A stretch of 23,656 nt of DNA from Candidatus Rifleibacteriota bacterium (lineage in GTDB: Bacteria > UBP17 > UBA6191 > JACPRK01): positions 1 to 23,656 of the forward strand of contig JACQZL010000388.1 of the NCBI GenBank assembly GCA_016213865.1, given 5' to 3'. The position numbers and the translations under genes are program-made. Positions 14,884 through 21,763 of the stretch are shown piece after piece; positions within the stretch are counted from its first letter, which is position 1, and every line of letters begins with the position of its first letter. Under the pieces are notes generated by a model, which saw nothing but the letters and a program-made list of their open reading frames with translations, had not been told where the DNA came from and searched no databases.

Positions 14884-16860
14884 GTGGGCTGTGGCTGCGA
14901 GTACCTGACCAATCCGGATCTGGCCGAGTGCAACCCCCGGACGATCGTCCCCCGAGGATGGGAGTTCCGGGTCCACGACCCCTCGGCGCCGTTGCGGGAT
15001 CGATGGCTCTCTCACTTCCGCATCGGTTCGGAAGAGCGCGCGGGCGTCGGCGTGCTGGCGCCGGCGCGGTTCGAGGCGGCCGGAGCGCTGGGCGAGGCGC
15101 TGGGTCAGTGGGTCACCCTGCCCCCGTACGAATCCGGGCCCCTCCTCAGGCTGGGACTGGGACTGGTCTCGGCGGACCAGAACCCCTCCGAGTGTTACGG
15201 CGATTTTCGCGTGCTGCTCGAGACCGAGTCCGGCCACGTCCACGAGCTGTTCTGGGGCCGGACGGACAACCTGTTGTGGCGCGACGTCGAGTTGCCGCTG
15301 GGGCGCTACTCGGGCCAGACCTTCCGGATCGTCGTCGAGAACGTCTCGTCCTCCCTTCTCCTGGTCGACTATGTCCGTATCTCGCCTCCCGCCGCCAACC
15401 GGACGCAGTGGCGTTTCGGAGGGCTGACGGTCGAAGTGCTCGAGTCCGACCCGTTCCTGATCGAAGCCGACGCCATCTTCAATGAGATCGGCCCCGACGG
15501 CGATGGCTCCAACAGGCTATTGAGTCTCGAGGCCGATCGATGGGCGCCTCTGCTCCGGGGCGGGGCTCCGTACGCCTACGGCCAGCTCGTCGAATCGCGC
15601 GAGCCACGCTTTCTCAAGGCACGCCAGGCCTTGCACGCCGTGACGCTGACCGAGCACGCGGCCATGCGCCGGGCGATCCTGCACACGGCCCTGGACAACT
15701 GTCTGCGTACGGTGCGCCGCGAGGGCATCCGTTCCCTGATCGTCCCTCCCGTCCTGCTGGCAACCGAGGATCTGGCTGACGTGGAGGACTTCGCGCGGGA
15801 CTGGGTGCAGCTCGTCGTCGACTGGTACCGGACCTACCATCCGCGGGCGTTCGTTCGTCTGGCGATCCCGACCCTCTACCATCCCGTCGAGATCCACGAC
15901 CTCTACGTCAAGGTCGTCTCGGAGGTCTTCGCCCGGATCGCCTCCGGCCAGTCCCCGCTCGACTCCGAAGAGCTGATCCGGCTGGCCGGCATGGCCAACC
16001 TGGTCAAGACGGCCCTGGCCTTGCCCGTTCACCCGCCCGAGGTGCTGGTTCACTGCGAGGAGCTGGTCGAGGCCCTGGCAAGCCTCGGCGGCGACGCCAG
16101 GGCAGTCCTTGACCGTGTGCTGCTGGAGGCCGGCCTCTCGGAAAAACAGATGCTGGGCGTGCTGACCGGCAACTACCGGCAGGCGGGGAGGCTGGACGAC
16201 CAGGCTCTTTTGGCCTACGAGCGTCTGCTCGAGCTGGACCCGGGCAACACCGACAACGTGCGCGCCATCGCGAGCGCCTATCGCTGCCGATTCAAGGTGG
16301 ACGGAGAACGGACCCGAGCCGTCTACGAGCAGGTCTTCCGGGCCGATGCGGCCGACGACGAGAACAACCGCTTCCTGGCTGCGCAGCTCCTTTTGGCCGG
16401 GAGCCGCGAGGGCTCTGCGATGCGGCAACTGGTCTTCGAGCGAGTGGGCCTGGGCCCGAGCGGTTCCGCGCCGCTGCATCCCGCCCAAGCGAGTCCCGAG
16501 CGCCCACTGCCGCCGGCCGAGCCCTTCGTACCACCCGACGTGGCCGCAGGTCCGGTGCCGGCCGCCGGCCCCAGTTCCGAGGTCTACGAGCCCGAGGTCC
16601 GGCCGCCCGCCCCCGAGAGCCCCTTCGAGCTGGCGGCGAAGCCCGCCCAGGAAGGGCTCGTCTCGCTCGAAGCCGCTGCCGATTCCGCGTTGCCCCCGCC
16701 AATCTCGGTGGAATCGCTGTCGACCGAGCCTCCTGGGCCTGCCCCCGTCGAGGCGGCCCCACCGATGACCGACACCGAGGTCCTGCTGGAACGGCTGGCC
16801 GCCGAGGTCCAGGAAGCCCGTAAGCGCCGAGAACGGCCGGTCGCGCGCGGGGACGCTTAG
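14884..16860 (+). CDS. uncharacterised protein: beta-sandwich, degenerate macro-like region, TPR-like helices, Pro-rich tail
   Basis: A 658-residue protein. GTG14884 has AAGGAGG seven bases upstream; the much longer upstream frame overlaps repeats and the opposite gene and is rejected. Residues about 65-166 look like a beta-sandwich (carbohydrate- or ligand-binding style, ending 'LLLVDYVRIS'). Residues about 178-330 follow the macro-domain pattern: 'LTVEVLESDPFLIEADAIFN', then 'ALHAVTLTE' where macro proteins have the strand-and-His segment, then a helix and 'GIRSLIVPPVLLATE'. The glycine-rich ADP-ribose loop is not conserved, and only Asn200 of the usual Asn pair remains. Residues about 430-505 resemble TPR helices. 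Residues 520-630 are Pro/Ala/Glu-rich. There is no signal peptide. Function unknown; the macro assignment is by eye and tentative. Confidence 0.75.
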   Translation: MGCGCEYLTNPDLAECNPRTIVPRGWEFRVHDPSAPLRDRWLSHFRIGSEERAGVGVLAPARFEAAGALGEALGQWVTLPPYESGPLLRLGLGLVSADQNPSECYGDFRVLLETESGHVHELFWGRTDNLLWRDVELPLGRYSGQTFRIVVENVSSSLLLVDYVRISPPAANRTQWRFGGLTVEVLESDPFLIEADAIFNEIGPDGDGSNRLLSLEADRWAPLLRGGAPYAYGQLVESREPRFLKARQALHAVTLTEHAAMRRAILHTALDNCLRTVRREGIRSLIVPPVLLATEDLADVEDFARDWVQLVVDWYRTYHPRAFVRLAIPTLYHPVEIHDLYVKVVSEVFARIASGQSPLDSEELIRLAGMANLVKTALALPVHPPEVLVHCEELVEALASLGGDARAVLDRVLLEAGLSEKQMLGVLTGNYRQAGRLDDQALLAYERLLELDPGNTDNVRAIASAYRCRFKVDGERTRAVYEQVFRADAADDENNRFLAAQLLLAGSREGSAMRQLVFERVGLGPSGSAPLHPAQASPERPLPPAEPFVPPDVAAGPVPAAGPSSEVYEPEVRPPAPESPFELAAKPAQEGLVSLEAAADSALPPPISVESLSTEPPGPAPVEAAPPMTDTEVLLERLAAEVQEARKRRERPVARGDA

Positions 16861-16940
16861 CCTACGAGTTATATCCGGCCGGACCCGGCTGTCCGAAGTT
16901 CGAGACCTCGAGCGACGCGCCAGACCTCAGGGCATCGGTG

Positions 16941-17063
16941 AAGTCGTCATTCCCGCGAAAGCGGGAATCCAGGGGTTGCATCGATCCTGGACCCCCGCTT
17001 GCGCGGGGGTGACGAAACCGGGTTGCCTAAGTCCTTTCCGGAGACTTTGCCGGGATCTTGCGC
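16941..17063. repeat. CATTCCCGC-type REP element, copy A
   Basis: About 123 bases that closely match 21626-21746; the first 35 bases (16941-16975) are identical. It contains an 8-bp hairpin with a GAAA tetraloop (ATTCCCGC/GCGGGAAT), a 7-bp hairpin with a TTGC loop (CCCCCGC/GCGGGGG) and a third weaker hairpin near 17030-17045. The first two also pair with each other as one long dyad bounded by GTCATTCCCGC and GCGGGGGTGAC. This motif is widespread in bacterial genomes. Confidence 0.85.
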
Positions 17064-17100
17064 CAGACCTGCCGCCGCTTGACCCGCAGCCTGCGGCCGG

Positions 17101-17892
17101 CTACACCTTGTCGTCCACGAAGCGCAGGTCGTCGTCCTCGCTGGCCTGGTGGGAGGGCTGAGCCGGTTTCGCCTGGGCGGGCTTTGGAGCGGGCCGTGAG
17201 GGCCCCTCCATGTCGACGACCTCGTCGGCGAGCAGGATTCCCGTCTCTTCCTCCAGTTCTTCCTCGAGACCGGCGATTTCCAGCTCCGCCGCGGGACGGA
17301 CCGGCCGGGGTGGCGGACTTGCGGGCCCACTCGGGGCCGCGTCCGTCACGAAATCCTCTGATTCGCCGGCTCGAGGTTCCGGGGATGCCAGCTCGATCCG
17401 TCCGTCGCCGCGATCTTCGGGGACGGCCGAGGCTGCCGCGGCCTCCAGGCCGGCGCGGCTGCGGTCGAGGATGCGGGCGAGCGCGGCCACGTCGTCCGGC
17501 GCGACGAGCGAGCTGTCGAAGTCGGGCACCTCGCAGCCCAGTTCGTCGGCCAGGAGACTGGCAACCTGCGCTTTTTCGTCAGGGGTGAACGTCTGCCGCG
17601 ACCGCTCCAGGAGCTCCAGTTGCCCCAGGATGAGGTCGAGCTTCGAGCAGACATCGGCCATCGCCGCCGCGACGGTCTGGCGGGCCCGCGCCAGTTCCAG
17701 GAATCGGTCCCTGACCTGCGCCACGAGCTGCAAGCGCGTGTTCAGCTCCAGGAGGCGGCTCAGGACCTCGCTGGAGCGGGCGACGTTGGCTTCCCAGGAA
17801 TGGTCTAACTCGTCCTTCTGGGCACGGCGTCTCTCGGTCAGGGACGTTTCGAGGTTTCGGAACAGTGCTTCGAGATCGTGGCGAGCGAGCAT
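17101..17892 (-). CDS. coiled-coil protein with acidic/proline-rich tail
   Basis: A 263-residue soluble protein. ATG17892 has CCGGAGG immediately upstream; the longer frame to 18291 crosses the promoter region and the PEGA gene and is rejected. Residues 1-105 are strongly helical with heptad-like Leu/Arg/Glu spacing (MLARHDLEALFRNLETSLTE and onward), so a dimeric coiled coil is likely. Residues 105-150 form another helical segment. The rest is Pro/Ala/Glu-rich with an acidic end ('EDDDLRFVDDKV'). There is no signal or membrane segment. I do not recognise the family; scaffolding or adaptor roles are only possibilities. It is divergent from the PEGA gene, and both face a shared control region. 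Confidence 0.75.
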   Translation of the reverse strand: MLARHDLEALFRNLETSLTERRRAQKDELDHSWEANVARSSEVLSRLLELNTRLQLVAQVRDRFLELARARQTVAAAMADVCSKLDLILGQLELLERSRQTFTPDEKAQVASLLADELGCEVPDFDSSLVAPDDVAALARILDRSRAGLEAAAASAVPEDRGDGRIELASPEPRAGESEDFVTDAAPSGPASPPPRPVRPAAELEIAGLEEELEEETGILLADEVVDMEGPSRPAPKPAQAKPAQPSHQASEDDDLRFVDDKV

Positions 17893-17922
17893 GAGGCCTC
17901 CGGCGGGGACCGCCGAATCGTC

Positions 17923-17977
17923 ATGATACACGTCATGCCTTGTTCGGGTGAGCCTCAGAAAAATATTTTCGTTTTTC
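17923..17977 (-). promoter_or_regulatory. promoter of the coiled-coil gene with AT-rich upstream element
   Basis: TATCAT on the minus strand (17928-17923) with a poor -35 (TCACCC, 17951-17946). An AT tract (17957-17977, with a near-palindrome GAAAAATATTTTC) falls at about -41 to -61 from the expected start near 17916. That is where an UP element would act and could compensate for the weak -35. Confidence 0.45.
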
Positions 17978-18083
17978 GCCTCGAGGACCGCCGATCCGGA
18001 CCTCCGGAGGATCGGCCAGTCGAGCCGCGCCAGCCAGCCGGATCGCCCAGAAGAACCAGTCGTGACCGGCCTTCTGTCCATGT

Positions 18084-18113
18084 TTGACAGGGGCTGCAGA
18101 GTGCGGGAATACT
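18084..18113 (+). promoter_or_regulatory. sigma-70 promoter of the PEGA gene
   Basis: A perfect TTGACA (18084-18089), 18-base spacer and AATACT (18108-18113). The predicted start near 18120 gives a leader of about 40 bases with AAGGAGG before ATG18161. Confidence 0.75.
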
Positions 18114-18160
18114 TGGAGAATAGCGCCGCAATCGCAGTTGACCCACCCAAGGAGGCAGTC

Positions 18161-18670
18161 ATGACACGCGCACTCGCCATCGCCCCCCTCCTCGCAGCTC
18201 TCGCCACCACCAGCGCCCATGCCGGAGCCCACATCACCGTCCGCTCGGACCTGCCGGCCACCGTCGTCGTAGACGGCCGAGCCGTGGGCAAGACCCCGCT
18301 GCGGGTGAAGATGCTCTACGCCGGTGACCGCAAGATCGAGGTCCACAACCGGGCCACGGGGCTCTCCTACACCTACAAGGTCCGCTCGCCGGAGGGGCGG
18401 ACCGCCAGCCGGATCATCGACACGTCGTTTCAGGGCGCGCCTCCGCTGACCAGGCCGATCATCGAGCAGGTGACGCTGGCCGCTCCGCCCGAGCCGCTGG
18501 CCAAGCCGACCCATGAGAATCGCCGCACGCGGGAGAAGGTCCGCATCCGCAACACGGTCCTGGGCGCCAGCCTGGTCAATGCCCTGTTCAACCACGGGCC
18601 GCACCGGAACGGCATCTTCGTGGGCCTCTTCTGGCTGGGCCTGCTCAACGAGCTGTTGCACGCCAAGTAG
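18161..18670 (+). CDS. secreted PEGA-domain protein
   Basis: A 169-residue protein. ATG18161 has AAGGAGG nine bases upstream. A cleavable signal peptide is clear (residues 1-21, ending Ser-Ala-His-Ala). It is followed by one PEGA repeat (about 24-62, 'ITVRSDLPATVVVDGRAVGKTPLRV'), a small beta domain often found in surface or wall-associated proteins. A basic middle (118-135, NRRTREKVRIRN) and a hydrophobic C-terminus (about 149-167) suggest membrane association after export. No catalytic motif is seen. It stands alone with its own strong promoter and converges with the tatC unit. Confidence 0.8.
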   Translation: MTRALAIAPLLAALATTSAHAGAHITVRSDLPATVVVDGRAVGKTPLRVKMLYAGDRKIEVHNRATGLSYTYKVRSPEGRTASRIIDTSFQGAPPLTRPIIEQVTLAAPPEPLAKPTHENRRTREKVRIRNTVLGASLVNALFNHGPHRNGIFVGLFWLGLLNELLHAK

Positions 18671-18727
18671 GCAGGCGGCCGGACACGGGTCAGCCCGCTC
18701 GCCGGGAAGCAGGCAGGTGCGCGGGGC

Positions 18728-18744
18728 GCAGCGATTCGCGCTGC
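18728..18744. terminator. small hairpin between convergent genes
   Basis: GCAGCG, loop ATTCG, CGCTGC, in the 84 bases between the stops of the PEGA gene and tatC. There is no T-tract, so assignment as a bidirectional terminator is only positional. Confidence 0.25.
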
Positions 18745-18754
18745 CGGTCCGACG

Positions 18755-19732
18755 TCACATCCCGCGTACGCGCATCAAGAGGATCGTCGCTTCGTAGAGC
18801 AAGACGATCGGGACAGCCATCGCCAGTTGGGTCCCGATGTCGACCGACGGCGTCAACGCCGCGGAGATCACGAAGATCCAGAAGATGACCAGTCGTCGCT
18901 TGCGGCGCAACAGTTCCGTCGTGACGAAGCCCATCGAGCCCGCCATGTAGAGGAGGATGGGGAACTCGAACAAGATGCCGCAGATCATCATCAACTGCAG
19001 CACGAAGCCGGTGTAGTCGCCCACCGTGTAGAGCGGCTCGGCGATTCCCTGGGCGAAGTCGACCAGGAACGCGACTCCCATCGGAACGGCGGCGTAGCGC
19101 GCGAAGAGGGCGCCCGTGAAGAAGAGGATCACGAAGGCCGGCGCGAAGGCCGAGGTCATGGCGCGCTCGGAGTGGTGCAGGCCGGGCCGGATGAACTCCC
19201 ACAGATGATACGAGATGACGGGCACGGAGAGCACCAGGCCGGCGACGGCGGCGGTCTTCACGTAGACCGAGAAGGCCTCGGTGGGGTTCGTCGTGTAGAA
19301 GTGAAGGCCCGCCGGGGCCGTTGCTTTCAGCCAATCGATGAGCCAGCTCGAGAAGAAGAGGCACACGACGGTGAAGCCGCCGATGCTGGAGAGGCAGATC
19401 AGCAAGCGGTCTCGCAGCTCCGTCAGGTGGTCCGTGAGGCTCGTCACGGCTTCCTCGGGGCCATCGTCGACCGGGTGGGACCACTCGGCGGAGCCCGGAT
19501 CCGAGGCCGGTTGGGGTGGCGCGGCTACCGCTTCGCCTGCGCCCGTGCGCACGGGCACCGGCGGCGGCTCCGGCGAGGCAGGAGCGGGAGGTGCGGCTGG
19601 CTGCACCTCCACGGCGGCAGGGGAGGCCCCCTGCCCACTCTCTCCCTCCGGGGAAGGGCAGGGGTTGGGGGAGTCCGGACTGGCCGGTGCGCCGGAATCC
19701 CCGGACGCGGGAGTCTCGTGTGGGTCAGCCAT
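18755..19732 (-). CDS. tatC: Sec-independent protein translocase subunit TatC, N-terminally extended
   Basis: A polytopic TatC, the receptor for twin-arginine signal peptides in the inner membrane. Conserved blocks: 'DHLTELRDRLL' at the start of the core (102-112), 'TEAFSVYVKTA' for the periplasmic loop, 'PVISYHLWEFIRPGLHHSER' and further helices. As drawn from ATG19732 it has 325 residues, with about 97 Pro/Ala/Gly-rich residues before the core, part of them encoded by a palindromic repeat. An in-frame GTG at 19447 with GAGGA at a good distance would give a 230-residue protein of nearly normal TatC length, and may be the true or a second start. ATG19732 lies 11 bases after the stop of the PilX-like gene, and TGAGG at that stop could act as its ribosome-binding site. 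No tatA or tatB is nearby. Confidence 0.88.
   Translation of the reverse strand: MADPHETPASGDSGAPASPDSPNPCPSPEGESGQGASPAAVEVQPAAPPAPASPEPPPVPVRTGAGEAVAAPPQPASDPGSAEWSHPVDDGPEEAVTSLTDHLTELRDRLLICLSSIGGFTVVCLFFSSWLIDWLKATAPAGLHFYTTNPTEAFSVYVKTAAVAGLVLSVPVISYHLWEFIRPGLHHSERAMTSAFAPAFVILFFTGALFARYAAVPMGVAFLVDFAQGIAEPLYTVGDYTGFVLQLMMICGILFEFPILLYMAGSMGFVTTELLRRKRRLVIFWIFVISAALTPSVDIGTQLAMAVPIVLLYEATILLMRVRGM
19629..19672. repeat. 44-bp GC-rich palindromic repeat, copy 2 (inside tatC extension)
   Basis: Matches 36 of 44 positions of the minus strand at 5351-5394. It is translated within the N-terminal extension of TatC (about residues 21-35), in the opposite orientation relative to its gene from copy 1. 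It sits between the two candidate tatC starts. Confidence 0.75.
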
Positions 19733-19743
19733 GAGTCAGCGCC

Positions 19744-21552
19744 TCAGTCGTCGGCCTCGTTCACGTTCTGACTCGACGACAGCTCGCGGTAGCTGATGTC
19801 CCGGCGGCTGACGGTGCCGACGACGTTGTCGACCATGTGGTTCTTCAGGTCGGGATCGAACCTGCAGGTGAAGTAGCGAGGCATCTTCTCGCGGTTGAGG
19901 TTCTCGACGGCCAGGTTGCCGATCACCTCGACCTCCTGGTTCTTGAGGCCCACGAGCCCCTCGCGAGCGTAGAGCCCGGCCTGAATCCGCAGGTTCGAGG
20001 CCCGGCACTCGATCTGACCCGTGAGCGCGACCAGGCCGAGCATGTCGGCCGCGCTCTTGGCCGTGAGGTCGCCCGTGATGATGATGTTCTTCTCGGTGAC
20101 AATCAAGCCGCGCCCCTGGTACGGCCCGGAGAGGACGACGTCCTCGGTCGAGTAGCGGATCCCGTCGACGTCCAGCGGTTGGACGGCCGATCCGGCCATC
20201 AACTGCTTCTTCTTGAGGAGCACGTGAGCGAACTTCGCGCCGTGCTCTTGCAGCCTCTTGAGGTTGGGGATGCCCTCGCGCTCGGGATAGCGCTTCACGT
20301 AGTTCATGCGCGTGTTGATCGTGTAGCGCTGAGGCGGGACGATCTGCGGCTCTTTCGTCGGGCCGAGGATCAGCGGGTTGAGTCTGCGGTAGTTCTTGTA
20401 CACGTACCCTTCGAAGTGCGTGTAGACCGACAGGTAGGGGTCGTGGAGGCGGTTGTCGTTGTACAGGTAGCCGATCTCGGGCCGCTGGTGGCCGAAAATC
20501 GACGTGTCGGCGAAGTAATTGATGATGTCGTCGGCCGCGAAGAACGGCAGATACACCTGGAGCACGCCGTTGGTGCGGACCCGTCCCCAGTCGCGCGGAT
20601 TGAGCGACAGGATGATGTTGTCGACGGTGTCCTTGATCTTCTCGTCGCTGGCGTGCTGGGCGAGGTCGAAGACGAGCTTGAGGGCCTCGTCCATCTTGTT
20701 CTCGTCCAGCTTGTTGGTCAGCATGTCGTTAATCTTGGACAAGTTGCTCAGGCTTTCGGCCTTGCTGTCGGACAGGGCCAGCTTCAGTTGCTCGTTGAGC
20801 TTGTTGCCCAGCTCGAAGATCAGGTCCTGGATGACGTCGGGCAGGGTCAGGTTCGAGAGTGCGAAGCGGCCCTCCTTGAGGTACTCGGTCTTCGGGCTGT
20901 GGATGAAGAGCGTGTGGTCCGGCGCCGGTGGGCTGACGTCGACCACCTTGATGCCCTTGACGACCTCGACCACGACGCGGCTGCCCTCGACCTCGGCGAC
21001 GCTGGTCAGCTTGAGGCGCCCCGCCCAGCCGCCCAGAGCGGAGGACGCCATCGGCCCCGACTCGTCGTCGGGCGAGCGATGCCGGTACTGCTCGAGCGAC
21101 GGAGGCACGACCTCGGCCCTGTCGATCATCGTCGAGAATTGATTGCTCTTGACGCCGAAGAGCTGTGCCGTGACGCGGATCTTGCTGCCCTTCATCACGG
21201 CGTTCGAGAAATCATAGGTGCGGGCCCACTCGCGTGCCCGATCGATGTCCATCAGGTCCAGCAGCTCGGCATTGACCTCGAGCGTGTCCTTCGGGGTGGG
21301 GTTCACGGGCTTGACCAGCGGGGCCTGGAAGGTCGCCTCGATCTTCTGCAGTGCCAGGTGGATGCCCGCCTCGGCCAGGGAGTGGGCCACCGTGTTCGCC
21401 CCCAGCTTGCGGACCTGGCCGGTGCCCAGACTGACGAACTGCGTGAGGCTGAGGCCCAGGATGAACAGGACCGTCGAGACGATCAGCAGCACATACAGGG
21501 CGTCGCCGCGGCGCACGTGCGAACTGGCAGGCGATGGAGGAGCGATAGGCAT
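19744..21552 (-). CDS. PilX-like membrane-anchored protein
   Basis: A 602-residue protein. Residues 14-70 have the PilX/minor-pilin layout: a basic Arg14-Arg15-Gly16, a hydrophobic helix (17-42), then 'AHSLAEAGIHLALQKI', matching the 'AFQAAEAGL' segment of PilX-type pilus assembly proteins. The large remainder is extracytoplasmic: a Leu/Lys/Asp-rich helical section (about 240-310), then 'YSTEDVVLSGPYQGRGLIVT' and repeated short strands (ITGDLTAKSA, ALTGQIECRASNL, VEVIGNLAVENLN) that look like a right-handed beta stack, as in other pilus-associated proteins with this N-terminus. ATG21552 is preceded by GAAGGTG and, 12 bases upstream, TATAAT. It is followed 11 bases later by tatC. The specific role is unknown. 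Upstream in-frame codons run through a repeat and are rejected. Confidence 0.75.
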   Translation of the reverse strand: MPIAPPSPASSHVRRGDALYVLLIVSTVLFILGLSLTQFVSLGTGQVRKLGANTVAHSLAEAGIHLALQKIEATFQAPLVKPVNPTPKDTLEVNAELLDLMDIDRAREWARTYDFSNAVMKGSKIRVTAQLFGVKSNQFSTMIDRAEVVPPSLEQYRHRSPDDESGPMASSALGGWAGRLKLTSVAEVEGSRVVVEVVKGIKVVDVSPPAPDHTLFIHSPKTEYLKEGRFALSNLTLPDVIQDLIFELGNKLNEQLKLALSDSKAESLSNLSKINDMLTNKLDENKMDEALKLVFDLAQHASDEKIKDTVDNIILSLNPRDWGRVRTNGVLQVYLPFFAADDIINYFADTSIFGHQRPEIGYLYNDNRLHDPYLSVYTHFEGYVYKNYRRLNPLILGPTKEPQIVPPQRYTINTRMNYVKRYPEREGIPNLKRLQEHGAKFAHVLLKKKQLMAGSAVQPLDVDGIRYSTEDVVLSGPYQGRGLIVTEKNIIITGDLTAKSAADMLGLVALTGQIECRASNLRIQAGLYAREGLVGLKNQEVEVIGNLAVENLNREKMPRYFTCRFDPDLKNHMVDNVVGTVSRRDISYRELSSSQNVNEADD

Positions 21553-21564
21553 GAGCGCACCTTC

Positions 21565-21589
21565 ATTATAAGGGTTGGCGGCCCAACCC
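21565..21589 (-). promoter_or_regulatory. promoter with overlapping dyad for the PilX-like/tatC unit
   Basis: A perfect TATAAT on the minus strand (21570-21565). Directly upstream, GGGTTGG-GCCG-CCAACCC (21589-21572) is a 7-bp perfect inverted repeat covering the -10 to -35 spacer, so it could be a repressor site. No good -35 is seen. The expected start, near 21558, is only about six bases before ATG21552. Confidence 0.5.
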
Positions 21590-21625
21590 TCCAGCGGGTG
21601 TGCGCGGCAGCCAGGGCGACGGACA

Positions 21626-21746
21626 AAGTCGTCATTCCCGCGAAAGCGGGAATCCAGGGGTCGCATCGCTCCTGGGCCCCCGCTTGCGCCGGGGTGACAA
21701 AACCGGGTTGCGGTCCTTTTCGAGGACTTTGCCGGGATCCTGGCGC
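21626..21746. repeat. CATTCCCGC-type REP element, copy B
   Basis: The second copy of the element at 16941-17063, same orientation. It has the same GAAA-tetraloop hairpin, a slightly changed second hairpin (GCGCCGGGG) and a third hairpin GTCCT-tttcg-AGGAC, ending TTTGCCGGGATC. It lies between the CapA-family stop and the PilX-like start. Confidence 0.85.
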
Positions 21747-21763
21747 GGCAGGGAGCCCGGCCC

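Noticed and set aside
17893..18291. N-terminal extension of the coiled-coil gene
   Set aside because: It would run through the divergent promoters and the PEGA signal sequence; ATG17892 has a good ribosome-binding site.
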